Source of the DNA: Prorocentrum cordatum
Taxonomy: Eukaryota; Sar; Dinophyceae; Prorocentrales; Prorocentraceae
NCBI GenBank assembly: GCA_963575745.1
Contig: CAUYUJ010015731.1
Location: forward strand, 292,170 to 315,768
Direction: 5' to 3'
DNA: 23,599 bases
Shown here: positions 7,763 through 16,599 of the stretch, piece after piece
How positions within the stretch are numbered: the stretch's first letter is position 1
Layout of the letters: every line of letters starts with the position of its first letter
Made by a program: the position numbers and the translations under genes
Notes under the pieces: model-generated
What the model saw: the letters and a program-made list of their open reading frames with translations, nothing else
What the model was told of the DNA's origin: nothing
Databases searched by the model: none

Positions 7763-8509
7763 ATGTGAAACATGCGGAGAAGACGTCCCAATCTCCGCGA
7801 GCACAATTCTAATCATTAACTGGCCCGCGGGGCGACGGCGTGAGCCCATGCCACCCCTACCCCAGGAGCCCCATTCGAGGAAAACCTCTGCCAACAGCTG
7901 GAGGGCCCCGCACCGCGGGAGCCCCCAGCAGGCCCCAGCAGTGCCCACCGGTGGGGCAGCCGAGGCGAAAAGCACCCCAGGCGGTGTGGGCCGCACCGGA
8001 AGCGCCGCGCGGCGCACCGCCCTGGGGGCCAGGGGCCCCTGCGACAGCAGACGCGTCGCCCCGCACGCTGCACCCGCCGCGCCCTCGGTGCAGGCGGCAG
8101 GTGCCGCACCTCTGCGGGCGCGCCTCGGGCAGAGCAGAAGCGTCACGTATGCCGCCTCGGCCCAGAGGAGAGTGCTGGTGGGACTGCACACTGCACGTGG
8201 TCTTCCACATGCATTGTTCTTCCCGAGGGGCGCGGTCGCGCATCTTGTCGCTGCGCTGCGAGCGCAGTCGTCTCGCAGGCCCGGGGGAGCCCGCGCCAGC
8301 CCGTCCCCCGAGGGGACGCGCCCGCCCCCTGCGCGGGCGGCCGGGGTCGCCGCCCCACAGGGGAGCCTGGACGCCCGAGCCCTCCCGCCCCCCACCCTCC
8401 GCCAGTCCTGCGGCCTGGTCCCCGGCCCTATTTCTACCCCGCCGATGCAGGTGGCGCCGACCACTCATCGGCTCTCCAGCTATCCCGGGCCCCTGGCTTG
8501 TGTGCCGCG
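7763..8509. other. GC-rich interval with overlapping long open frames
   Basis: Open frames of 250-340 residues overlap on plus (7840-8862 and 7848-8609) and minus (8464-7670 and 8639-7857). All are rich in P, A, R and G, run into the GGA tract at the 3' or 5' side and show no domain. Long open frames are expected by chance at this GC content. I cannot choose one as a gene. Confidence 0.4.
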
Positions 8510-8574
8510 GGAGGAGGAGGAGGAGGAGGAGGAGGAGGAGGAGGAGGAGGAGGAGGAGGAGGAGGAGGTGGAGG
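8510..8574. repeat. GGA triplet tract
   Basis: About 65 bp of uninterrupted GGA on plus, ending GGTGGAGG. It is purer than the neighbouring tracts. Confidence 0.95.
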
Positions 8575-8774
8575 TCCAGTGCAGATTGGAGACTCATCAG
8601 CGATGTTGAAATATCCCTCCCCCCAATGTCCCCCGTCACAGGCTCCTACAAGGTGTCATTTCCATTGAGAGAGTTGCCCCGTCCGCTCCGCCCTGACAAT
8701 CCTGAATCGTACGCCATTTCTGGTGCGTTAGGCATGGGAATGAGTGATACTCTACGCGGCAGCGCGACACTACG

Positions 8775-9185
8775 GCAGGAGACACATTTTGAAACTGAGC
8801 CGCCGTCAATCCGTGAAGCTCTTTCCTTTCATAGAACGCATGAGCGGGGCCCTAGCGCGTGAACCAAATTGTGAAGACGAGCCGCCCTCAATCCATGAAG
8901 CTTGTGTCGGTTTTTTGTTTTAAACGAGTGTGCGCAGCCACATTTGGGAAACAGAAAAAATAGCAAACCGCCCTCAATCCGTGAAGCTGTTGCAAACATT
9001 TGAAACGAATGTGCGCGGCGTTGCGAAAGAATGCACGTGGCTCTAAGGCGAGCATTAAAAAACGATCCGCTCTCAACCCGCGAAAGCCTTCCACACTTGT
9101 GAAACGAGTGCACGCGGCGCTAAGGCGAGAGCCTTATTTTACAATTGACCCGCCTTCAATCCGTGAAGTTGCTCCACATGTTACG
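8775..9185. repeat. Degenerate tandem repeat of 82-99 bp, five copies
   Basis: The marker CCGCCCTCAATCCGTGAAGC (with variants) occurs at 8800, 8882, 8968, 9067 and 9150, spaced 82, 86, 99 and 83 bp apart. A second marker, GAAACGAGTGTGCGCGGCGC (variants), with or without CTAAGGCGAG, occurs between them near 8921, 9003 and 9100. Copies are diverged by substitution and small indels, so no frame is conserved across units. It is not a CRISPR array: repeats are degenerate and there are no uniform spacers. Confidence 0.85.
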
Positions 9186-10306
9186 ATGGTAAGGCAGTTT
9201 CAGGCGAAATGTTTGGTTTGTTTTTGGATTGGTTTTGGGGTGCGACAGGGAGGAGTTGTTCAGAAGGAAATGGAATAGAGGAAGAGCGGAGGCGGAGGAG
9301 GAGCAGATGGAGGAGGCAAAGCGGGATGTCTGGGAAAGCTGCGACGGCCCCTGGCACGCGCACTGGTGGTCGCCGTCGCTGCACTGTGCGGCTCGCGCGC
9401 TCTGGAAGTGTCGGCGGCGCCTGCAGCCACGTTCCCTCCTCCTTCGCCTTCCTCCGTGCTCGGGCTTACTAGCACTTACTCGTTCTTGCGAATACGTCGT
9501 CTTGCACGCAGGTGCAGTGCCCCCCCCCCCGTACGGCAGGAAAGCATCTTCGAGAAGCGCCGCAGCAGGGGCGCGGCGGGCGCGGCGCTCGCGGGGGAGC
9601 AGAAGGCTACGGCCCCGAACGTCTGCGAGGACCCTGGGGGAGGGTCCGAATCCTGACTTCGGATCCGCCCTTCTCGGGGCGACTTCGCAAGTGGAGCGGG
9701 CACCCCTGGCCTGCCATTCGAGCTCCTGTGATGTCGATGCTCGCCATGTGTGCCTCCGCTGTTTCGGCCTCGCCCTTGGTGGAAATGTCCGCCCTGCTCT
9801 TCCGAGGCGGGCATCTCCGCCGTACGTTTTCGCATCGCCCGGGGTGCAGGTCTGGAGCGGCCCCCGTCGGAAGAGCAGCCAGCTCATGGCCGATCTGGAG
9901 CCGGCCGGAGCGATGGCGGGCGCCGCGTCCCCGGAAGGCAGGCCCTGGCCTCGGCGGGCTCCCCGCCTCGCCAGTTGCTGGGAGTTTCGCGTTCGAGGCT
10001 CGAGGTCTTCGGGCGTTTTGTCGTCGGGCCTCCGCGGTGCTCCAGCCTCGGGGTGCGTTCCAGCACCTGGCATCGCTCGGACGTGTGCATGTTTCCCTTC
10101 GGCGAGGCCCATCGAGGAGCATCCTTGATCACTTGGCGAAAAACCGCGCACGAAACCGAACAAAAACACAGGGAATGGACGTCCGAGCGATGGCCAGAGC
10201 AGCGGCGCCTCGCCGAAGGCGCTTTCCAGGGAGAGGGCGCCCCGGTCGCCCCGCACGGCAGCCGGAGACCTGCGTCAGGGTGTGGAAGTTTTGGGGTCCG
10301 CGCCCG
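9186..10306. other. GC-rich interval, overlapping unrecognised open frames
   Basis: Plus frames of 299 and 368 residues and a minus frame of 366 residues overlap. None has a known domain. Near 9351-9420 one plus frame reads LARALVVAVAALCGSRALEV, which resembles a signal peptide but has no in-frame ATG close upstream. Near 9229-9350 another plus frame reads an acidic/basic helix with EEEQMEEAKRDVWESCDG. Either may be exonic; neither can be shown. Confidence 0.35.
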
Positions 10307-10500
10307 CCCCCAGGAGAGACGGCAGGAGGAGATCGGCTCTGGAGTGGACGAGTCCACACCCCGATGTTGCCCATTCGTGGATGGTGTGGGCGCCCCACCC
10401 AAGAGCGTGCGGTTTCGCCATCGGGGGCTCATCGCCGTTCTGTCGGCGACGTGTCGCCGAGCCGATTCCAGGCTGAGATCCCCCCCCCCGGGCTGGTCCC
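10307..10500. repeat. Dispersed repeat family A, copy 2
   Basis: It aligns with copy 3 over its whole length: CCCCCAGG, AGG, GGCTC, GGAG, GGACG, CGCCC, GAGCGTGCGGTTTCGCCATC, the self-complementary core, GCCGA, CCAG, TGAG, a C-run and GGGCTGGTCCC. The core has TCGCCG at 10432-10437, TCGGCGA at 10443-10449 and TCGCCGA at 10454-10460, so the middle arm can pair with either neighbour. An inverted-repeat element starts 58 bp downstream. Confidence 0.75.
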
Positions 10501-10557
10501 AAGCGACACCAGTCCTGAGATCTCTTTTGCTGCCTGCGGGCTCCCGAGGGAAGGCTT

Positions 10558-10752
10558 AAGTCGGGCCTGTCCCCTACAGGGGGATTTTCGACGTAAAATA
10601 CAAATACCCCAGAAATAATCAAACAATAGTCCAAACATAGTCTGGAGACTATTTTTGGAGTATTGTTTTGCCTTTTTTGGTGTATTTGTTTTGTTCGAAT
10701 AGTTTTGATTTTTTCATCGAAAATCCCCCTGAATGGGGGACACGCCCGACTT
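10558..10752. mobile_element. AT-rich terminal-inverted-repeat element, copy 2
   Basis: The left end AAGTCGGGCCTGTCCCCTAC, followed by AGGGGGATTTTCGACG, is matched by the right end CATCGAAAATCCCCCTGAAT GGGGGACACGCCCGACTT. The AT-rich core has no coding capacity. The central hairpin is ATAGTCT (10637-10643), GG, AGACTAT (10646-10652), the same as in copy 1 but with a paired C-G to T-A change. After the hairpin, TTTTGGAGTATTGTTTTGCC matches TTTTTGAGTATTGTTGGACC in copy 1. Confidence 0.8.
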
Positions 10753-10758
10753 CAAGCT

Positions 10759-10817
10759 GGTCCTGGGGGAAGGCCCCCGGGTCAAGGGCCCGTTTCCCTT
10801 TAGCACCCGCTCGTTTC
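10759..10817. repeat. Dispersed repeat B, copy 1
   Basis: GAAGGCCCCCGGGTCAAGGG followed by CCCGTTTCCC and ACCCGCTCGTTTC matches 19465-19521 with few changes. It directly follows the right end of the inverted-repeat element. In the second copy the family A and B parts are separated by about 125 bp with no such element. Confidence 0.75.
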
Positions 10818-10870
10818 GTGCGCCGACTGCCGCCTGTGGGTGGGTGGGGGGACTCGCGGCCAAGGCCAAT

Positions 10871-10947
10871 CCATATACATATATATATATACATATATAT
10901 ATAGATAGATATATAGATGTGTGTGTATATATATACATATATACACA
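10871..10947. repeat. TA-rich microsatellite
   Basis: ATATAC, TATA and GATAGATA runs with a GTGTGTG core make a strongly AT-rich island in GC-rich DNA. Confidence 0.95.
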
Positions 10948-11040
10948 GCGGGATCCGTTCCTCGCCCCTTTGTCAGGAGGACTCGGGGTCTTCTCGGTGG
11001 GCCCCGTGGGGCCGAATCAGGCCTCATCTTTCTTCCTCGT

Positions 11041-11424
11041 CGTCCTTCCCCGTCCGTCTCTTGAATCCTCCCTGCCTCCTCCTCCTGCTCCTTGGTGCGA
11101 GGGCCCCGCGACAAACTGAGAGGCCATGACATCGCCCTTTTCAGCACGCCCCCCGCCCCCGCCCCTCGTCTGCGCTCGTGCCTCGGGCCATGCTGCGCAG
11201 CGCCCCCCTTCCTCCCCCCCTTTTCGGCGCACGCCTCGGCGTGGCGGTGACGCCGCCGCGTGCGCTCGCCTCCTCCTCCTCCTCCTCCCCCTCCCCCTCC
11301 TCCTCCTCCTCCTCCTCCTCCTCCTCCTCCTCCTCCTCCTCCCCCCTCCTCCTCCCCCTCCTCCTCCTCCTCCCTCCTCCTCTTCCTTCTCCTCCTCCTC
11401 CTCCTTCTTCTCCTCCTCCTCCTC
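11041..11424. repeat. Pyrimidine-rich region and CCT tract
   Basis: CT-rich sequence at 11041-11097 is followed by a GC-rich spacer and then a CCT tract at 11271-11424. After the tract, GGGTGGTCAG at about 11426-11435 could act as an acceptor. One plus frame then reads GRSWDFLGGGRPRENAKDG, which looks protein-like but is unrecognised. Confidence 0.85.
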
Positions 11425-11604
11425 CCGGGTGGTCAGGACGCAAGACCCTCGGAGGCCGAAGCTGGGACTTTCTTGGCGGCGGGCGGCCCCGTGAAAACGC
11501 CAAGGACGGGCCGCAGAGGCGAGGGCACAAGGGCAACCCTGGATGCAGGCCCGCTGCGTCCAGGCCGGAGCCTGCCGCACCAGCCTGCACCCCGCACGTC
11601 GCCC

Positions 11605-11618
11605 GGGGGGGGGGGGGG
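11605..11618. repeat. Run of 14 G
   Basis: An uninterrupted G14 follows GCCC. Such runs are prone to sequencing length error, so frames crossing it are unreliable. Confidence 0.9.
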
Positions 11619-11890
11619 ACGCACAGAGGCGCGTGCGCGTGGGGCGCGGCTCGGTGCAGTCAGACATCTGCGCCAAGGATGGGGGATCGGGCGTCACTGC
11701 AAGGGCACCCTGCAGGGTCCACTCCGATCCGATCGACCCCGGGCGACATCGCTTCCGGCGGGGCCGGCCCGACCCGACCCGATCTTCCGGCAGTCTGGCG
11801 ATCCGATGCCGCCCGATGCTCGCACGGCCCTCTGCTGTGTACCCTGGCGCGGCCGATCCGCGTCGGCTCCGACGCTTCCGTGCTGCTGCA

Positions 11891-12105
11891 GCTCGATGCG
11901 GGCAATGTCTTTACCCACATCCAGTGTGTCTTGGAGTTTCGGACTCTCTTCCAAAGAAATATGAGGCGCACTGGATATGGATTATAATCTGCCTCCAAAA
12001 GGCTCAATTTTTATCCATATCCAGTGCGCCTCGGCCTTGCGGCGCCCCTTCCAAGAAAGTCCAAGACGCACTGGATATGGATATAGATATTGCCCGCACT
12101 CGAGC
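11891..12105. repeat. Nested foldback element of about 215 bp
   Basis: The outer arms are 11891-11940 and 12054-12105; 40 bases of them compare with 6 mismatches, and GCTCGA and GCGGGCAAT extend the match. The inner arms are perfect over 20 bp: GAGGCGCACTGGATATGGAT at 11963-11982 and its complement at 12013-12032, with a 30-base loop. The sequence can also be read as two direct units of about 66 bp, each starting near ATCCAGTG and ending CGCACTGGATATGGAT. No coding capacity is visible. It looks like a dimer of a small palindromic element. Confidence 0.85.
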
Positions 12106-12346
12106 CGTCGCACCTTCTGGCTCGATTGATCGCAGACGCGCTAGACGGCGGGGCAGGCAGCGGCGTGGCCTCTGATCCTGCCCTCGCGTCCTCGATTCCT
12201 CGGCCCTGTCCTCGGCAGGCAGTCCCAGGCGCCAAGAGGCTCTTGCACGGACGCCGACGCCCAGAGGGCGTCCGCGCAAGCGGTTGGGGTGTGCGGAGAG
12301 TACGATGTGAGGATGTTCGAGAGTGCACATGTCCGAGGCGGGAAAT

Positions 12347-12408
12347 GATACATGACCACCGCCTGGAGGATCAGTTTTCGGGGACCTTGACGGGCGGTGG
12401 ATATGGAC
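12347..12408. repeat. Foldback possibly related to family C, copy 3
   Basis: GATACATGACCACCGCC at 12347-12363 and GGGCGGTGGATATGGACA at about 12392-12409 give arms CCACCGCC / GGCGGTGG with a 29-base loop. The arms and the ATATGGACA / GATACAT flanks resemble the copies near 13951 and 16371, but the loop does not. Confidence 0.45.
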
Positions 12409-12530
12409 ATTTTCGGGCCCCCAGGGGCCAACATATATCCGTACCTACACGACCGCCCTGCGGGCGAGAAGGAGGTGGGGGGGATTGAGATCAAATGCCC
12501 ACCCTGACTGACCTCCAGCCTGTCACCTTG

Positions 12531-12960
12531 ATCTCATCTCTCTCTTCCTCTCTGTCTCTCTCTCTCTCTCGCCCTCTCTCTCTCGCCCTCTCTATCAGAG
12601 TCTCCCTCCACCACGAAGATGATCGCGATGACGATGATATACCACTATCTACCTGTCCGTCGACCGACCTATCGGTGAATCTCACTGTCAATCTCACCAT
12701 CGACTTCAAACACAACATGAAAAAAACCGCCGCAAGCGCCAAACAACAATGTGGTGGCAAACAACCACAAGACAACTACCGGCACAACCACCAGACAACC
12801 ATCAGGAAAATCACAAGACAACCGCGAGACAGCCATCGCATACTAGGTAATCACTGTCTCTCTCTTTCTCTCTCTCTCCCTCGCTCTCTCTCTCTCTCTC
12901 TACACATACATACATATATATATATACATACATATATATATATATATATCAGTATCCCCC
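12531..12960. repeat. CT, CAAC-rich and TA simple repeats
   Basis: CT dinucleotides at about 12536-12592 and 12856-12900, a diverged ACAAC/ACCACCAGACAACC array at about 12717-12835, and TATA/CATA repeats at 12901-12950. A sequence containing CCTCCACCAC, GATG and GACGATG occurs at about 12603-12640 and again at about 12958-12990. Confidence 0.8.
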
Positions 12961-13019
12961 TCCACCACAATGATGGCAGTGACGATGGGTGATAGGTGCG
13001 GCGCTGCTGACAGCAGCGA

Positions 13020-13620
13020 TGGCGGAATTGGGATTGGATGGATTGGATTGGAGGGATTGGATTGGATGGGAAAATATGGATTGGATAAGATATGATGGGT
13101 TGGATTGGAAGAGATGGATTGGATATGATAAGATGGATTGGATAGGCCCCCCGCAGGCGCAGAAACAAATGAATTGATGGATTGATTTGGATGGATCGGA
13201 TTGGGCGGGATAAGAACAGATGAGACAATATGGGTTGGATTAGATAAGATGTACTGGATTGGACAAGCTATATTGGATAAGATATGCTGGATTGGATAAG
13301 AAAGCCCGCCGCAGGCGCTGACAAACATGAATTGATGGATTGGGTCGGGTGGATTGGATGGGATAAGATGGGTTGGATAAGATAAGATGGGATGGATTGG
13401 AAGAACTGGGTTGGGTAAGATAAGATGGATTGGATTGGCCTGCCGTAGGCGCAGAAACAAATGAATTGATGGATTGGGTTGGGTGGATTGGATTGGGTGG
13501 GATTCGATAAGATGGGACAAGATGGGTTGGATAAGATAAGATGGATTGGATGGGACAAGATGGATTGAATAAGATAAGCTGGATTGGATAAGAAAGCCCA
13601 CCGCGGCGCCGAAAAAAATG
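13020..13620. repeat. GGATT satellite with a higher-order period of 134-158 bp
   Basis: Short units of GGATTGGAT, GATAAGAT and GATGG alternate irregularly. A longer marker, CCGCAGGCGCAGAAACAAAT followed by GAATTGATGG, interrupts them at 13151, 13309, 13443 and 13601, spaced 158, 134 and 158 bp apart. Minus frames give repeating NPIHPIQSN-type peptides that shift frame between units, so coding is unlikely. Confidence 0.9.
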
Positions 13621-13653
13621 AATTATGAACTTATCGACATGCGTTGGCGCCGG

Positions 13654-13827
13654 GACGCCCGGGACACCCGGGACACCGCCTGGCCCAATTGGGACACCTC
13701 CCAGCCACCGGCGGACGGGAAACGGCCTTCCGCTCCTACTGACACCCAGGACACCCAGGACACCGCCCAGCCCAACCGGGAAACTTCCTAGCCACCGGCG
13801 GACGGGAACGGACTTTCGCTCCTATTT
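13654..13827. repeat. 87-bp tandem duplication
   Basis: Two units each contain GACACC(C), GACACCGCC, CCCAA, GGGA, ACCTCC or ACTTCC, GCCACCGGCGGACGGGAA and CGCTCCTA. GCCACCGGCG lies at 13704 and 13791. Short GGGACACCC repeats sit at the start of the first unit. Confidence 0.85.
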
Positions 13828-13950
13828 CGGCCTAGCTACATGAGGATCACGCGCAGCTTCGCCTCGCCCGCACGCACGACACGAACACGAAACCGAAACC
13901 GAAGCCGCGGTAGGGGGTCTCCGTTTCACTGCGATCTCACTCCCCAACCT

Positions 13951-14022
13951 CCGATCCACCGCCCGCTGGGGCACCAGGACGTCGGTGCCCAAGCGGTGGA
14001 TATTGATACATCCCCGGCTCGC
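13951..14022. repeat. Foldback family C, copy 1
   Basis: CCACCGCCCGCTGGGGCACC (13956-13975) pairs with GGTGCCCAAGCGGTGG (13984-13999), allowing a short bulge, around AGGACGTC. About 72 bases align with 16371-16443. On the minus strand both copies stay open in the same frame and share RLGTDVL, PQ and VD, so the similarity may be coding rather than structural. Confidence 0.65.
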
Positions 14023-14402
14023 AACATGGGCGACGTAGACGTTCGGTGTTGAAGTGGTCGATGTTGGGATTTTCGATGTTCTCCTCTGCCTCACCTCCCG
14101 AGGTTGGGATGCTCGAGAGTGTACATCGGCGGCGTAGGGAGAGGCAGATGACGGCACGGACACTCGGTGCGCAAAAATTGTTTGCGCAGGATTTCGCGTG
14201 TGAGCGCCCTGTTTCCCCCGATGTGTGTCGCAAGGGTGGTCTGCGTAGGCCACCGCACAAGCCGTGGGCGGGAAGCACACACCCCGAGATCCGAGGATCT
14301 GATTTTTTCACTCTGGCGTTGCCGCGCTCCCGGATTTCGGCCTTCAGGGCCCGTTTACGTCGGGCCCGGGGGCCGTCAGAACTGCATCCGGGGACGAAAC
14401 AA

Positions 14403-14650
14403 CACCCCCCAGGGAAGGGGTCGGGGCCTCCCCAGACCCCCGACGACATGAATTCTTCATGACGTCGACCCCCAACGGTCTGGACCTCTTCCCCGGGACC
14501 GGTTCTTCGTCCTGAGTCGTTTTTTGCCGGTCCCGAGGGCCGGTAAGGGCCCCCAGATGCCAAAAATAATGGAAAACCTCCCGTCGTGATTTTGTTCATA
14601 ATATTCGAGGGGGTCTGGGAACCACCCCCCAGGGAAGGGGTCGGGACCTC
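14403..14650. repeat. Direct repeat pair and a 9-bp hairpin
   Basis: CACCCCCCAGGGAAGGGGTC with GGGNCCTC occurs at 14403-14430 and 14623-14650. Between them, CGGGACCGG (14494-14502) and CCGGTCCCG (14527-14535) form a perfect inverted repeat, and CATGAA/TTCATG flank TTC at 14448-14462. No gene is recognised from 14023 to 15089. Confidence 0.7.
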
Positions 14651-15089
14651 TGGGGTCGCGGGCCGAACCCAAATCCGATCGGCGGCCGTCTGGGCCCACG
14701 GCCCCACGGCCCCGCGGCCTCTCGCGGCCTCGGCGCCCTGGCCGCGGGGCCCCACGCAGTCCAGCGGGCGGCTCTGCGCCGCTGTCCCGCGTGCGGCGCG
14801 TGCATCCCTGGGAGCGTGCCTCGGTGTCCCGACTGCCCCGACCCTGGCCTTCCAGGAGGGCTAAAAAAAAATGGCACCCGGCTTAGAAACCTATCCCAAA
14901 GCTGTTCTACGTCTTGGTTTTAGGCTGTTTCGCTCCTCTTTTTAGGTTTTTAGGTTCCCAGTGCTAAAGAATAGCTCTCTGGAAGGTCAGGTGAGTCACG
15001 TCGCCACGCCCGCTCGCGCAGCACCGCTGCCTCTTCGCCGCTCGTGTGGCTCCGCGCCGGGCGTGGGGGCCAGGCGCGGCCCCCCTGCA

Positions 15090-15625
15090 CAGGACGGGCC
15101 CGCGGAGGTGCGCGAGAAGGCCGCGGCCGACCGCCGCGGCCGACCGCGGCCAACCGCCGCCGCCGTCGCCGCCGTGGAGCGTGGCCGCCGCCGTGGTGCA
15201 GCGTAGCCGCCGCCGCCGCGCAGCGTGGCCGCCGCCGCCGCCGACGCGGCCGCCGCCGCGCTGCAGCGTGTTCGCCGCCGCCGCGCTGCCGCGTGGTCGC
15301 CCCCGCCGCCGCCGCGGAGCGCGGCCGCCGCCGACCGCTGCCGCCGCCGCAGTGGCAGCATGGCCGCCGCAGACCGTCGCCGCAGACCGTCGCCGCAGAC
15401 CGCCGCCGCCGCGGCGGGGCCTCCGCCGCGGACCGCGACGGAGTATCGCCGCCGCTTTGCAGCCCGGCCGCCGCCGACCGCCGCCAGCGGCCGCCGCAGA
15501 AGGCCCCCGCCGGCCGCGGCGCGGGCGCCGACCTGGCCGGGCTCGTGCGGGAGGCGGCCGCTGCCGCCGCGGCCGCGGAGGCCGAGCCTGCCGCAGCGTG
15601 GGCCTGGCCGACCGCGGCGCCTGGG
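15090..15625. repeat. GCC-rich degenerate array
   Basis: About 530 bp are dominated by GCC and CGC triplets. Irregular longer units include GCAGCGTGGCCGCC (repeated from 15177 to about 15300) and ACCGTCGCCGCAG (tandem near 15371-15410). All six frames are open over long distances and read A, R or P-rich sequence, so open frames here carry no information. Confidence 0.8.
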
Positions 15626-15936
15626 GGCCTCTTCGCTACCACGACGACCCACACTGAGCTCTTCCGGTGCGCCCCCCCCCCCGCCTCGCCCCCGCCCCTC
15701 CGCCTGGGCCTGGGTGACAATATTCGGGGACCTCGCCCGGCGGCGGTGACACGTGATCCAGGGTTGCCCCCTCAATGCGTATGGGATCGAGCCCCCCCCA
15801 CACAGAATAAATACGCACGTGAGCCTCGCGAAGGCCTCGCGAATCGCATTGATCCCCCCCTCCCCTGTGGTCGTGGCCCTGTGGGCGTGGCGCGGTGGAG
15901 GGTGCGGGTGTTTCCCCCTTGTGGGTGTGGTGTGGT

Positions 15937-15995
<59 letters not shown>

Positions 15996-16111
15996 CATCG
16001 GCGGCGTCTGCGTCGGCGTCGGCGTCGGCGTCTGCGGCGTCGGCGTCGTCGTCGGCGGCGTTGGCGTCGTCGTCGGCGTTGTCGTCGGCGTCGTCGTCGT
16101 CGGCGTCGTCG
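15937..16111. repeat. GTC tract grading into GTCGGC repeats
   Basis: Pure GTC (about 58 bp) is followed by GTCGGCGTC hexamer-type repeats. A second short GTC run lies at 16223-16250. As at 1021-1570, GTC is on the plus strand. Confidence 0.95.
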
Positions 16112-16370
16112 TATCTTTGCAGCGGGTTCCAGATGTTTGTGCTGTAAACAGCCTCGGACGCCGTGTTTTGCGTTGGCATGCAGTCACCGTCCTTGACATT
16201 ACAGCCCCTACGCTGATGAACAAGTCGTCGTCGTCGTCGTCGTCGTCGTCCCTTCCCACATCCATCGGAGGGGGGGGCTGTGAAGCATGGGGCCCATCCC
16301 ATCTGGGAGGGCGGGCTGTGAACGCTCGACCCAGGATCGTATATGCGGCCCTCCTGGGCCAGACTATGTC

Positions 16371-16443
16371 CATGTCCACCGTCATCTGGGGTCCCAGGAC
16401 GTCTGTTCCCAGGCGCTGATTTGTCCATAAGTCCCCGCCTCGC
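16371..16443. repeat. Foldback family C, copy 2
   Basis: TCCACCGTCATCTGGGGTCC, CAGGACGTC, GTTCCCAGGCG, TGAT and CCCCGCCTCGCA align in order with copy 1. Pairing of the arms is weaker here. The minus frame reads RLGTDVLGPQMTVD against RLGTDVLVPQRAVD in copy 1. Confidence 0.65.
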
Positions 16444-16599
16444 AGTCTGCTCCGCTGATCTCCATGCGCGCGCCGCCCGCGCCCCCCCGCCGCAAGACGC
16501 GGCCAGGCGCGCGGGGTTCCCTCACTGGCAGAGCCGCTCACAGATGGTGGCCCCCCCCTCCTCCTCTTCCTCCTACTCCTCCTCCACAACGCTGGGACC

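Noticed and set aside
7840-8862. 340-residue plus-strand open frame
   Set aside because: Overlaps equally long frames on both strands, low-complexity P/A/R composition and an internal GGA tract; chance at this GC content.
8775-9185. CRISPR-like array
   Set aside because: Repeats are diverged, spacers are unequal and partly repeated, and the genome context is eukaryotic.
9156-10256. 366-residue minus-strand open frame
   Set aside because: No recognisable domain and competing long plus frames; no splice or start context.
12899-13601. 233-residue minus frame of NPIHPIQSN-type repeats
   Set aside because: It is translation of the GGATT satellite, and frame is not kept between higher-order units.
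15044-16147. 367-residue plus frame rich in R and A
   Set aside because: Explained by the GCC and GTC arrays; all frames are open there.
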